From Sphingomonas sp. Leaf9 (GTDB lineage: Bacteria > Pseudomonadota > Alphaproteobacteria > Sphingomonadales > Sphingomonadaceae), in assembly GCF_001421355.1 (NCBI RefSeq), contig NZ_LMKC01000001.1, positions 186,001-250,000 of the forward strand: a stretch of DNA of 64,000 bases, written 5' to 3'. Shown here piece by piece: positions 33,164 through 41,422 of this stretch (positions are counted from its first letter, which is position 1; each line of letters begins with the position of its first letter). The notes beneath the pieces are model-generated. The model was not told the origin of the DNA, did no database searches, and worked only from the letters and a program-made list of their open reading frames with translations. Position numbers and translations under genes: made by a program.

Positions 33164-33910
33164 TCAAAGGCTGGCCGCCGCCTCGATGATCGGCACGAAC
33201 TTTTCGGCGGTCAGGCTGGCCCCGCCGACCAGCGCCCCATCCACATCGTCGATCGACAGGATCGACGCGGCATTGGCGCCGGTCACCGACCCGCCATAGA
33301 GGATGCGGATGCCATCGGCGGCGTCGCCGACCATCTGACGCAGCTTTGCACGGGCGATCGCATGAACCTGCGCGATCTCGTCCGCCGACGGGGTGCGCCC
33401 GGTGCCGATCGCCCAGCGCGGTTCATAGGCGAGCGTGAACCATTCGCCGCTCGCCCCCTCCGGCACCGACTTTTCGATCTGCGCCTGCACGACGCGCTCG
33501 GCGCGCCCCGCATCGCGCTCCGCTTCGGTCTCACCGCAGCACAGGATGACGTTCAACCCGTGGCGGCGCGCCGCTGCCGCCTTGGCCCAGGCGTCGTGGC
33601 TGGTTTCGTTCTGGTCCGCGCGGCGCTCGCTATGGCCGACGATGACGATGGTCGCGCCGGATTCGAGCAGCATTTCGGCGGAGACGCAGCCGGTATGCGC
33701 GCCGCGATCATTGGCATGGACATCCTGCCCGCCGATCTGCATCGTCGTGGCGATCTCCGACGCGGGGTGGACCAGCGTCGCGGGCACGCACAGCGCCACA
33801 TCGACCCCGGGCGCGGCGGCAGCAGCGGCATCGATCGCGGCGATTTCGGCCAGCTGCCCGCGAAGCCCGTGCATCTTCCAATTGCCGGCTACCAGCTTGC
33901 GACGACTCAT
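33164..33910 (-). CDS. tpiA: Triosephosphate isomerase
   Basis: 248 residues from ATG 33910; GTG/ATG at 33916 adds two. 'AGNWKMHG' carries the substrate Lys, 'VIVGHSERR' the catalytic His, 'LAYEPRWAIGTG' the catalytic Glu, and 'ILYGGSVTG' the phosphate loop. It interconverts dihydroxyacetone phosphate and glyceraldehyde 3-phosphate. It is divergent from ppiD, an arrangement common in sphingomonads. Confidence 0.97.
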   Translation of the reverse strand: MSRRKLVAGNWKMHGLRGQLAEIAAIDAAAAAAPGVDVALCVPATLVHPASEIATTMQIGGQDVHANDRGAHTGCVSAEMLLESGATIVIVGHSERRADQNETSHDAWAKAAAARRHGLNVILCCGETEAERDAGRAERVVQAQIEKSVPEGASGEWFTLAYEPRWAIGTGRTPSADEIAQVHAIARAKLRQMVGDAADGIRILYGGSVTGANAASILSIDDVDGALVGGASLTAEKFVPIIEAAASL

Positions 33911-34039
33911 ACCCACGGCTCCCCAGGTGTTTTACATGTTCTACAGCCGATAGCGCATGTGGCGTTCCACGCAACCTTGAAGCGGGCGCGACCGCCTTCT
34001 AAAGCGGCATCCTTTCATTCCTTTCGATCGGTTGCACGG

Positions 34040-35992
34040 ATGCTCGGTTTCTTCAGGCGCATGACCAAGTCGAAGGTCGGCATCTTTGTCGGCCTGCTGT
34101 TGCTGGCGGTCATCGCCATCGGCTTTGCCATGGCCGATCTCAACGGTCTGCGCCCGTCGTCGCTGGGCGGCAACGGGGCAACCGTGGCGACGGTCGGCGA
34201 CGACAAGATCACCGACACCGCGCTGACCGAGCGTATCCGGGGCGACGTGCAGCAGGCAGCGCAGCAGCAGCCGGGGCTGGACACCGCGCAATATATCGCG
34301 CGCGGCGGCTTTGAAGGATCGCTGAACCGTGCGATTTCGGACGCGGCGCTGCGTCAGTTCGCGCAGGATCACGGGCTGGTCGTGTCCGACCGCTATGTCG
34401 ACGGACAGATCGCCAGCCTGCCGGCGTTCCAGGGGCTGGACGGCAAGTTCGATCAGCGCACCTTCGAACAGGCGCTGGCGCGTGCGCGCATCACGCCGCA
34501 GCAGCTGCGCGACGATATCCGCCGCGCGACCCTCACCCGCCTGATGCTCGCCCGCACCGTGGAGAGCAGCTATCTGCCGCAGCAGCTGGCGCTGCCCTAC
34601 GCCTCGCTCGCGAAGGAAGCGCGCAGCGGGCAGGTCGCGATCGTACCGACCGCCGCCTTCCCCGCGCCGGCGGCTCCGACCGACCAGCAGTTGCAGGCCT
34701 ATTACACCGCGAACCGCGCGCGCTATACCGTGCCCGAGCGTCGCGTGATCCGCTACGCGATCGTGACCCCGGCAAGCGTCCTGGCGCAGTCGGCGCCGAC
34801 CGACGCCGAGATCCTGGCAGCCTATCGCACCAACGCTGCCCGCTTTGCCGCGTCGCAGACCCGCACCGTGTCGCAGGTCGTGGTGGCCGATCAGGCTGCT
34901 GCCAACAAGCTGGCACAGGCAGTGCGCGGCGGGCAGGCGCTGAGCACCGCCGCCAGCGCGATCGGCCTCGAAGCGACGAATTTCGCCGGACAGACCAAGG
35001 GGCAGCTTGCCGGCAAGACCTCGCCCGCCGTCGCCGATGCCGCCTTCGGCGCGCAGCAGGGTGCGGTCGAGGGGCCGATCCAGTCGCCGCTGGGCTTCGT
35101 CGTGCTGAAGGTCGATGCCATCACGCAGGTACCGGGCAAGACGATCGAGCAGGCCCGGCCGGAGCTGGTCGCCGAGCTGACCAAGACCAAGGGCGCGACG
35201 GCGCTGGGCGCGATCCAGGAAAAGATCGACGGCGGCATTACCGACGGCGCGACCTTCGACGAAATCGTCAAGGATTCGAACCTGTCGGCGCAGGCGACCG
35301 CTCCGGTCACCGCGCAGGGCATCGACCCGCTGAAGCCGGCCCAGCCCGATCCGGCGCTGACCCCGATCCTGCAGGCCGGGTTCGCGGCGGAATCGGGTGA
35401 CGCACCGCAGATCGTGCAGACGGCGGCCGATGGCACCTTTGCGCTGGTATCGACCGGCGAAGTGACCCGCGCCGCGCCGCGCCCGCTGGCCGATATTCGC
35501 GAGCAGGTGATCGGCCAGTACCGGCAGCATCAGGCGCTGAAGGCCGCCCGTGCCGTCGCGCAGCAGATCCTGACCAAGGTGAATGGCGGCATGCCGCTGA
35601 ACACCGCCGTCGCCCAGTCGGGCACCCGCCTGCCCGCGCCGCGCCCAGTCACCGCATCGCGCGCCCAGCTGTCGCAGCTGGGTGCGCAGGTTCCGGCCGC
35701 GCTGCAGCTGATGTTCTCGATGGCGCCCAAAAAGGCGAAGCTGACCGCCGCGCCGAACGGCGAAGGCTGGTTGATCGTCTATCTGGACGGCATCCAGCGC
35801 GGTGACGCACGCAACGACAAGGCGGCAATCACCGGCGTCGGCCGCGAGCTGCGTCGCATGAGCGGCAACGAATATGCCGAACAGTTCGTCGAGGCGGTTC
35901 GTCGGCAGGTGGGCGTGAAGCGCAACGAGCAGACGATCAATCGCGTGCGCAACGAACTGGTCGGCGGGGCCACGCCCGCGCCGGCACAATGA
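34040..35992 (+). CDS. ppiD: Peptidyl-prolyl isomerase D-like periplasmic chaperone (SurA_N/PPIC)
   Basis: 650 residues. A single N-terminal membrane anchor (residues ~12-33, 'KVGIFVGLLLLAVIAIGFAM') precedes a SurA_N-3 chaperone region to about 200. A parvulin-like PPIC domain (about 250-360) includes 'FGAQQGAVEGPIQSPLGFVVLKVD', and a long C-terminal chaperone segment follows. PpiD works at the SecYEG exit on newly exported proteins. The ATG of trpE overlaps its stop (ATGA), an unusual pairing of envelope and tryptophan functions that is conserved in this group. Confidence 0.92.
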   Translation: MLGFFRRMTKSKVGIFVGLLLLAVIAIGFAMADLNGLRPSSLGGNGATVATVGDDKITDTALTERIRGDVQQAAQQQPGLDTAQYIARGGFEGSLNRAISDAALRQFAQDHGLVVSDRYVDGQIASLPAFQGLDGKFDQRTFEQALARARITPQQLRDDIRRATLTRLMLARTVESSYLPQQLALPYASLAKEARSGQVAIVPTAAFPAPAAPTDQQLQAYYTANRARYTVPERRVIRYAIVTPASVLAQSAPTDAEILAAYRTNAARFAASQTRTVSQVVVADQAAANKLAQAVRGGQALSTAASAIGLEATNFAGQTKGQLAGKTSPAVADAAFGAQQGAVEGPIQSPLGFVVLKVDAITQVPGKTIEQARPELVAELTKTKGATALGAIQEKIDGGITDGATFDEIVKDSNLSAQATAPVTAQGIDPLKPAQPDPALTPILQAGFAAESGDAPQIVQTAADGTFALVSTGEVTRAAPRPLADIREQVIGQYRQHQALKAARAVAQQILTKVNGGMPLNTAVAQSGTRLPAPRPVTASRAQLSQLGAQVPAALQLMFSMAPKKAKLTAAPNGEGWLIVYLDGIQRGDARNDKAAITGVGRELRRMSGNEYAEQFVEAVRRQVGVKRNEQTINRVRNELVGGATPAPAQ

Positions 35993-37485
35993 ACGGGATC
36001 GAGGGGCTGGACGCCGCCCGCGCCGCGCTGGCGGCGGGGCGGCCGGCGTTGCTGTGGACCACGCGGGTTGCCGATACCGAAACGCCGGTCGCCGCCGCGC
36101 TTAAGCTGATCCAGCCCGGACGCGGCGACTTCCTGCTCGAATCGGTCGAGGGCGGGTCGGTGCGCGGGCGCTACAGCCTGTTGGGGCTGGCCCCCGATCT
36201 GGTGTTTCGTGGCGACGGGCATGCCGCGGCAATCAACGCCGACTGGCTGACCGATCGCGACACCTTCGTCCCCTGCGAGGAGCCGACGCTGGCGGCGCTG
36301 CGCACGCTGGTCGGGCAGTGCCGGATGGACGTGCCGGCCGCGCTGCCGCGTGCGCTCGCCTGCCTTGTCGGCTATTTCGGCTATGAAACGGTCGGGCTGG
36401 TCGAAACGCTGCCGCAGGCGGCGGAGGACGCGCTGGGCCTGCCCGACATGATGTTCGTGCGGCCGACCGTGCTGCTGGTGTTCGACCGGCTGTCCGACAC
36501 GCTGTTCGTCGTCGCGCCGGTCTGGCCGGGGGCGAGCGTCGAGATGGCAGCGGAGCGGATCGAGGCGACGGCGGCGGCGCTGGACGCGGCGGCCCTGCCC
36601 GCGCCCGCGCGACTGGCGGAGGTGCCCGAACTGGCGCTTGCCCCCACCCTGCCCGCCGGCCGCTATGGCGAGATGGTCGCGGCGGCGAAGGAATATATCG
36701 CGGCGGGCGATATCTTTCAGGTCGTGCTGGCGCAGCGTTTCACCACCCCGTTCCCGCTCGAACCGTTCGAGCTGTACCGGGCGCTACGGCGGATCAATCC
36801 GTCGCCGTTTCTCTATCATCTCGACCTGCCGGGCTTTGCCCTGACCGGGTCCAGCCCGGAAATCCTGGTTCGACTGCGCGACGGTGAAGTTACGATCCGC
36901 CCGATCGCCGGCACCCGTCCGCGTGGGAGCACGGCGGCGGAGGACGAGGCGAACCGCACGAGCCTGCTCGCCGATCCCAAGGAACGCGCCGAGCATCTGA
37001 TGCTGCTCGACCTCGGCCGTAACGATGTCGGGCGGGTCGCATCGACCGGCAGCGTGCGGGTGACCGACAGCTATACCGTCGAATTCTACAGCCACGTCAT
37101 GCACATCGTGTCGAACGTCGTCGGCACGCTGCGGTCGGATGCCGATGCGCTGGACGCATTGTTCGCCGGTTTTCCGGCGGGCACGGTGTCGGGCGCGCCG
37201 AAGGTGCGCGCCTGCCAGATCATCGCCGAACTGGAGCGCGAACGACGCGGTGCCTATGCCGGTGGCGTCGGATATTTCAGCCCCGACGGATCGATGGATT
37301 CGTGCATCGTACTGCGCACGGCGGTGGTCAAGGACGGGATGATGCACGTCCAGTCGGGCGCGGGCATCGTCGCCGACAGCGACCCCGCCTATGAACAGCG
37401 CGAGTGCGAGGCGAAGGCCGGCGCGCTGCTGGCCGCCGCGCGCGAGGCGGTAGCACAGGCGGGCAAGGTTCGTTTCGGACAATAG
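35989..37485 (+). CDS. trpE: Anthranilate synthase component I
   Basis: 498 residues. The N-terminal Trp-binding region is 'FLLESVEGGSVRGRYSLLG', with the feedback-site 'LLES' motif. The chorismate-binding domain has 'ALTGSSPEILVR', 'IRPIAGTRPRG', 'LDLGRNDVGRVA' and 'GTVSGAPKVRACQ'. It makes anthranilate from chorismate and glutamine with TrpG, which is not encoded next to it here. It overlaps ppiD by 4 bp, so no separate leader or attenuator precedes it. Confidence 0.96.
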   Translation: MNGIEGLDAARAALAAGRPALLWTTRVADTETPVAAALKLIQPGRGDFLLESVEGGSVRGRYSLLGLAPDLVFRGDGHAAAINADWLTDRDTFVPCEEPTLAALRTLVGQCRMDVPAALPRALACLVGYFGYETVGLVETLPQAAEDALGLPDMMFVRPTVLLVFDRLSDTLFVVAPVWPGASVEMAAERIEATAAALDAAALPAPARLAEVPELALAPTLPAGRYGEMVAAAKEYIAAGDIFQVVLAQRFTTPFPLEPFELYRALRRINPSPFLYHLDLPGFALTGSSPEILVRLRDGEVTIRPIAGTRPRGSTAAEDEANRTSLLADPKERAEHLMLLDLGRNDVGRVASTGSVRVTDSYTVEFYSHVMHIVSNVVGTLRSDADALDALFAGFPAGTVSGAPKVRACQIIAELERERRGAYAGGVGYFSPDGSMDSCIVLRTAVVKDGMMHVQSGAGIVADSDPAYEQRECEAKAGALLAAAREAVAQAGKVRFGQ

Positions 37486-37503
37486 CGCGGAATTCGGCGG
37501 GGT

Positions 37504-37637
37504 TTGCGGTACGTTCAGGTTACCGCAGTAGACTATTTGGCGGCGACATGCGGCCAAATATCGGAAATCGCATGATTCGTCGGTTGGAACAGTATTCCAC
37601 GGACGGGCGGGAGCAGGCGTTCCCGTCCCGAGGAGCG
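37504..37637 (+). other. Leader region with three successive hairpins before a GNAT gene
   Basis: The 161-bp gap between trpE and the acetyltransferase gene contains GCGGTA/TACCGC (37505-37525), TATTTGGC/GCCAAATA (37534-37541 with 37553-37560, perfect 8 bp) and GGACGGG/CCCGTCC (about 37601-37628). The first could terminate trpE; the others lie in the next gene's leader. I do not recognise a known riboswitch or RNA family. Confidence 0.4.
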
Positions 37638-37646
37638 AGAAAGACC

Positions 37647-38084
37647 ATGGTGACTATTTGCCGTGCGACGTTGCAGGATATCGACCGCATCGTGCCGCTG
37701 TTCGATGCCTATCGCCAGTTCTATGGGTATGACAGCGACCTGGACGGGGCGCGGCGGTTTCTGACCGAGCGGCTCGATCGTGAAGAGTCGGTGATCCTGC
37801 TGGCAGCGGACGGCGCCGGGTTCACGCAGCTCTATCCGTGTTTCTCTTCCGCGCGGATGCGGATGACGCTGATCCTGAACGATCTGTTCGTCGCTCCGGA
37901 GGCGCGCGGGCGGGGCGTCGGAGCGGCGCTGCTCGACGCGGCCTGTGCCCATGCGCGGTCGGTCGGGGCAGCGCGGATGACGCTATCGACGGCGGTCGAC
38001 AACAGCGCGGCGCACGCGCTGTACGTCCGCGCCGGATGGGAACGCGACGCGCAGTTTCATACCTATACCATCGCCGTCGGCTGA
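37647..38084 (+). CDS. GNAT family N-acetyltransferase
   Basis: 145 residues, complete GNAT fold: 'ICRATLQDIDRIVPLFDAYRQFYG', acetyl-CoA loop 'VAPEARGRGVGAALLDAA' (R-x-x-G-x-G/A), and the C-terminal 'NSAAHALYVRAGWERDAQFHTYT'. The start was chosen at ATG 37647, preceded by AGGAG. 'FDAYRQFYG' with 'FTQLYPCFSS' is typical of small GNATs of unknown substrate. It follows trpE after a structured 161-bp gap. Confidence 0.88.
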   Translation: MVTICRATLQDIDRIVPLFDAYRQFYGYDSDLDGARRFLTERLDREESVILLAADGAGFTQLYPCFSSARMRMTLILNDLFVAPEARGRGVGAALLDAACAHARSVGAARMTLSTAVDNSAAHALYVRAGWERDAQFHTYTIAVG

Positions 38085-38117
38085 GCCCGTTCGGCGCCGG
38101 TAACGGCTCCGGCCCGG

Positions 38118-38453
38118 CTATCGCCGCAGCGCGATCCAGCCGAGCCAGAGCCAGCCGACGATCATCGCCAGTCCACCGAGCGGGGTGATCGGCCCCAGCA
38201 GCCCACGCGGGCCACCCAGCGCCATGGCGTAAAGCGAACCGCCGAACAGCAACCCGCCGGCGACGAACAGCCAGCCTGGCCCCCGCGCGCCAAGGTTCAT
38301 CGCGACCAGCGCGGCGATGGCGTGGGCGAGCTGATATTGCCCCCCGGTCTTCAGCCAGTCCGCCGCCGGGCCGGAAGCGCCATGCGCGCCGAATGCCCCA
38401 GCGGCGACCGCCATGGCACCCGACAGCGCAGCGGCAAGGAGCAGGAGGTTCAT
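38118..38453 (-). CDS. DUF423 family membrane protein
   Basis: 111 residues with four hydrophobic segments. 'AVAAGAFGAHG' at the N-terminus and 'GGLLFGGSLYAMALGGPRGLLGPITPLGGLAMIVGWLWLG' at the C-terminus are the DUF423 (YgdD/YwdK) hallmarks. Function is unknown. An upstream frame to 38591 was rejected because it is hydrophilic and lacks homology. It lies between the GNAT gene (convergent) and the antiporter gene (same strand, 88 bp upstream). Confidence 0.88.
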   Translation of the reverse strand: MNLLLLAAALSGAMAVAAGAFGAHGASGPAADWLKTGGQYQLAHAIAALVAMNLGARGPGWLFVAGGLLFGGSLYAMALGGPRGLLGPITPLGGLAMIVGWLWLGWIALRR

Positions 38454-38541
38454 CGTAACAACTCCCATGGATCGGTGACCATCGCCGTCAAACGCAACCC
38501 GGCCAACGCGAAACCCACGCGCTCGCCGATCGGCCGCCCCT

Positions 38542-40326
38542 TCATTCCGCGTCGCCCTGTGGCGCGTCCGACGTCGCGCCGACCCGGGCATGGGTGAAGA
38601 TCATGTCACGGCCCTGTTTCAGATCGCCGGTTTCGGATTGCTGCGACAGGCGCTTCGCGTCGGTCTTGCGATACAGATCCTCGGTCCGGTCGATTTCGCC
38701 ATCATCCACGCCGACGCTGACCATCGCCGCGCGCGCCATGGTGACGGCGGAATCGAGCACTTCGCGAAACACGCCCTGCACCGGGGCACCGGCGAGCTTG
38801 ACGACCGAGCGGCGGTCATAGGCGCGCACGAAGATGCCGGCATTGGGAAACGCCTGATGGATCGCCTCGATCGTGTCGGTTTCGAACGGATCGCCATCGA
38901 CGCAGAACAGCAGCAGCGCGGCGTCCTGCGCCCCGGCGAGGCGCAGCAGGTCGATGCGGGTGCCATCGCCATAATAGACCTTCATGCCGAAGCTGTCGGC
39001 GATCTCGATCATCTCGACATCGCGGTCGATGACGGTGACGCTGATCCCCTGGGCCAGCAGCATCTGGGCAACGGTCTGTCCGAAACGACCATAGCCGGCG
39101 ACGACCGCGCTGGCACCGTCGTGGCGCGGCCCTTCGGGCGTTTCGCCGCGTTTCCTGGCAGGGTCTGCACGGAACTTGCGCGTCGCCATCATCAGGAACG
39201 GCGTGGTGGCCATCGACAGGGTGACAATTGCGCCGAACACGCTGGCCGCTTCGGGCGCGATCAGTAGGGCGTTCTGCGCCTGCGCGAACAGGACGAAGCC
39301 GAATTCACCGCCCTGACTGAGCAGCAGGCCCAGCGCCAGCGCGCCGCGCCACGGCATGCCGAACAGTCGGCCGAGGCCGAAGATCACCAGCCCCTTGGTC
39401 GCGATCAGCGCCAGCGCCATGCCGATAACGAATACCGGACGTTCGACGATCGCCCCCAGATCGAGCATCATGCCGACCGCGAGGAAGAACAGCCCAAGCA
39501 GGATCGAGCGGAACGGCTCAACATCGGCCTCCAGCTCGTGGCGGTACGGGCTGTCGGCCAGCATCACGCCGGCGATGAACGCGCCGAGCGCCGTCGACAG
39601 GCCCAGCGCCTGCATCACCGCCGCGCTGGCGATGACGGTGAACAGCCCGGCGAACACGAACATCTCGCGCTCGCCCATATTGCCGATTAGGCGGAACAGC
39701 GGCCGCAGCAGGAACCGCCCCGCCAAAATCAGTCCGACGACCGCGCCTACGGTCCACAGCGCCAATTGCCACCCCGGCGGGCCACCGGCATCGGCGGGAT
39801 TGCGCGACAGCGCGGCGACGATGGTGATGAGCGGGACGATCGACAGGTCCTGAAACAACAGGATCGCAAAGGCGCGTTCGCCGAACGGCGTCTTCATGCG
39901 GCCGGCCGATTGCAGCATCGGCAGCACCTGCGCCGTCGAGGACAGCGCCAGCGGCAGGCCGAGCGCGATGGCGGCGGCCCAGCTGAAATGGGTGGCGAGC
40001 CAGACGACGCCGGTGATCGCAACGCCGCACAGCACGACCTGCAACAACCCGAGGCCAAAGATGTCGCGCTTCATCTGCCACAGGCGCGAGGGCGACAGTT
40101 CCAGACCAACGAGAAACAGCAGCAACGTGATGCCGAGCTCGGCAATGGCCAGCTTGGACTCGGCATTGCCGACCAGCCCCAGCACCTGCGGCCCGACCAC
40201 CGACCCGGCGACGAGATAGCCGAGCGTGGCACCGAGGCCCAGCTTGCGGAAAATGAGAACGAAGACCAGCGCCGCGCCCAGCAACGGCGCGAAATCATGG
40301 AGCAGCGACGCGGTGCCGTGTTCCAT
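38542..40326 (-). CDS. Monovalent cation:proton antiporter-2 (CPA2/KefB-type) with RCK domain
   Basis: 594 residues. About twelve membrane helices occupy residues 5-385 and include the CPA2 signatures 'LGITLLLFLVGLELSPSRLW', 'FQDLSIVPL' and 'LLLSQGGEFGFVLFAQA'. A cytosolic RCK/TrkA-N domain follows ('VVAGYGRFGQTVAQML', about 405-520) with NAD-binding G-x-G-x-x-G. Kef systems efflux K+ on electrophile stress. The glutathione-sensing residues cannot be confirmed by eye. The start overlaps the NifU-like gene stop (TGATG), suggesting coupled expression. Confidence 0.9.
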   Translation of the reverse strand: MEHGTASLLHDFAPLLGAALVFVLIFRKLGLGATLGYLVAGSVVGPQVLGLVGNAESKLAIAELGITLLLFLVGLELSPSRLWQMKRDIFGLGLLQVVLCGVAITGVVWLATHFSWAAAIALGLPLALSSTAQVLPMLQSAGRMKTPFGERAFAILLFQDLSIVPLITIVAALSRNPADAGGPPGWQLALWTVGAVVGLILAGRFLLRPLFRLIGNMGEREMFVFAGLFTVIASAAVMQALGLSTALGAFIAGVMLADSPYRHELEADVEPFRSILLGLFFLAVGMMLDLGAIVERPVFVIGMALALIATKGLVIFGLGRLFGMPWRGALALGLLLSQGGEFGFVLFAQAQNALLIAPEAASVFGAIVTLSMATTPFLMMATRKFRADPARKRGETPEGPRHDGASAVVAGYGRFGQTVAQMLLAQGISVTVIDRDVEMIEIADSFGMKVYYGDGTRIDLLRLAGAQDAALLLFCVDGDPFETDTIEAIHQAFPNAGIFVRAYDRRSVVKLAGAPVQGVFREVLDSAVTMARAAMVSVGVDDGEIDRTEDLYRKTDAKRLSQQSETGDLKQGRDMIFTHARVGATSDAPQGDAE

Positions 40327-40763
40327 CAGGCGGCGGCCCGCTGACCGGCGGCCTGTGCGGCGGCTTCGGCGGCGGCTTCGAAGGCCAGGCGGATCGAGGC
40401 ATGGCGCGCGCTGTGCGGGCGGGCCGGTTCGAACAGGGTCAGGCCGGGCCACTCGGGCACATCCCCCTCCCCGGCCAGCCAAGCGGACAGCACATTGCTG
40501 GCGGCGGCAAGCTCGGCAGGGGTTTTGCCAACAATTTCCCGCGCCAGCAGCGCCGACGATGCCTGACCCAGCGCACAGGCCCGCACCAGCATGCCGACGC
40601 CGGCGACGCGACCATCATCGCCGAGCGCGATATCGACCGTTACCCGGCTGCCGCAGACAGCCGAGCGTTTTTCGATGGAGGCTTGCGGGTCGGAAAGGCG
40701 GACGGCCTGCGCGGTTTCGGCAGCAAGGCGGAGGATTTCAGTATTGTACAGGTTTGCGCTCAC
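40326..40763 (-). CDS. NifU/IscU-like scaffold protein
   Basis: 145 residues from a GTG start. Pattern: 'LYNTEILRLAAE' at the N-terminus, then 'AVCGSRVTVDI' and 'MLVRACALGQASSALLA', which hold two of the IscU-type cysteines. The third family Cys, normally near the C-terminus in an 'R-x-x-C-x-x-L' context, is replaced here ('SARHASIRLAF'). It may bind or transfer clusters atypically, or have lost assembly function. It is encoded just upstream of the Kef-type antiporter with overlapping stop and start codons. Confidence 0.75.
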   Translation of the reverse strand: MSANLYNTEILRLAAETAQAVRLSDPQASIEKRSAVCGSRVTVDIALGDDGRVAGVGMLVRACALGQASSALLAREIVGKTPAELAAASNVLSAWLAGEGDVPEWPGLTLFEPARPHSARHASIRLAFEAAAEAAAQAAGQRAAA

Positions 40764-40816
40764 CGGCCCGATGTAGGGCGGGTTCGTGACGGTGGCGAGT
40801 CGCGGGGCGGCTTTTT

Positions 40817-41338
40817 CTATTCGCCGAACACCGGTTCGCCCCGGCGGCGGCGATCGATGAAGTCGACGACGCTGATGCTGGTGGCGTTGAGCAGCGGATA
40901 GGTGCGCGCGTTCTTGATCCATAACGGGCGACGCGTCGGGCCGCCACCGATGAAGTCCGCGGCAAGCAGCAGCAGCAGAAAGGCAAGGCTGACGAGGATC
41001 AACCCCTTCAACGCGCCGAAACCGAAGCCCAGCGCACGGTCGACCGGCCCCAGGACCGAGGCACGCGTACGCGCACCCACGGCGTTGGCGACCAGCCGCC
41101 CGGCGAAATAGCCCGTGCCGGCGATCAGCGCGAACGCCAGCGTCGCCGCGCCGCCCGCCGTGCCGGTCGGCGCGACCAGCGCGGCGGCGACGGTCGTGTG
41201 GAACAGTTTCAGCAGCAGCACGACCAGCGCCCATGCGCCCAGCGACAGGACTTCGGTGACGAAGCCGCGCAGAAAGCCCAGCACGGCCGCGCCGCCGACG
41301 GTACAAAGGACGGCGATGTCGAGCGAGGTCAGGCCCAT
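40817..41338 (-). CDS. cvpA: CvpA family membrane protein
   Basis: 173 residues with four hydrophobic segments. 'LTSLDIAVLCTVGGAAVLGFLRGFVTEVLSLGAW' is the CvpA N-terminal signature and 'RALGFGFGALKGLILVSLAFLLL' the second half. CvpA is linked to colicin V production and, more generally, envelope homeostasis. A ~30-residue cytosolic tail follows. It is transcribed downstream of radA and upstream of the NifU-like gene. Confidence 0.88.
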   Translation of the reverse strand: MGLTSLDIAVLCTVGGAAVLGFLRGFVTEVLSLGAWALVVLLLKLFHTTVAAALVAPTGTAGGAATLAFALIAGTGYFAGRLVANAVGARTRASVLGPVDRALGFGFGALKGLILVSLAFLLLLLAADFIGGGPTRRPLWIKNARTYPLLNATSISVVDFIDRRRRGEPVFGE

Positions 41339-41398
41339 GGGCGAGGCTATGCCGGGCGGCGGGGGGATTGTCGAGGTGGTGGTTGGGGCGCATCACTG

Positions 41399-41422
41399 AT
41401 CCTCCCCGTGCCAGGGAGGATT
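41399..41422. repeat. Repeat family A, single-arm copy 4
   Basis: Only the outer palindrome remains: ATCCTCCC-(CGTGCCA)-GGGAGGAT. It lies at the radA stop codon and could serve as a radA terminator. Confidence 0.7.

Noticed and set aside
33941-35989. 682-codon open frame opposite ppiD
   Set aside because: Low-complexity antisense frame; no domain, and PpiD on the plus strand is well supported.
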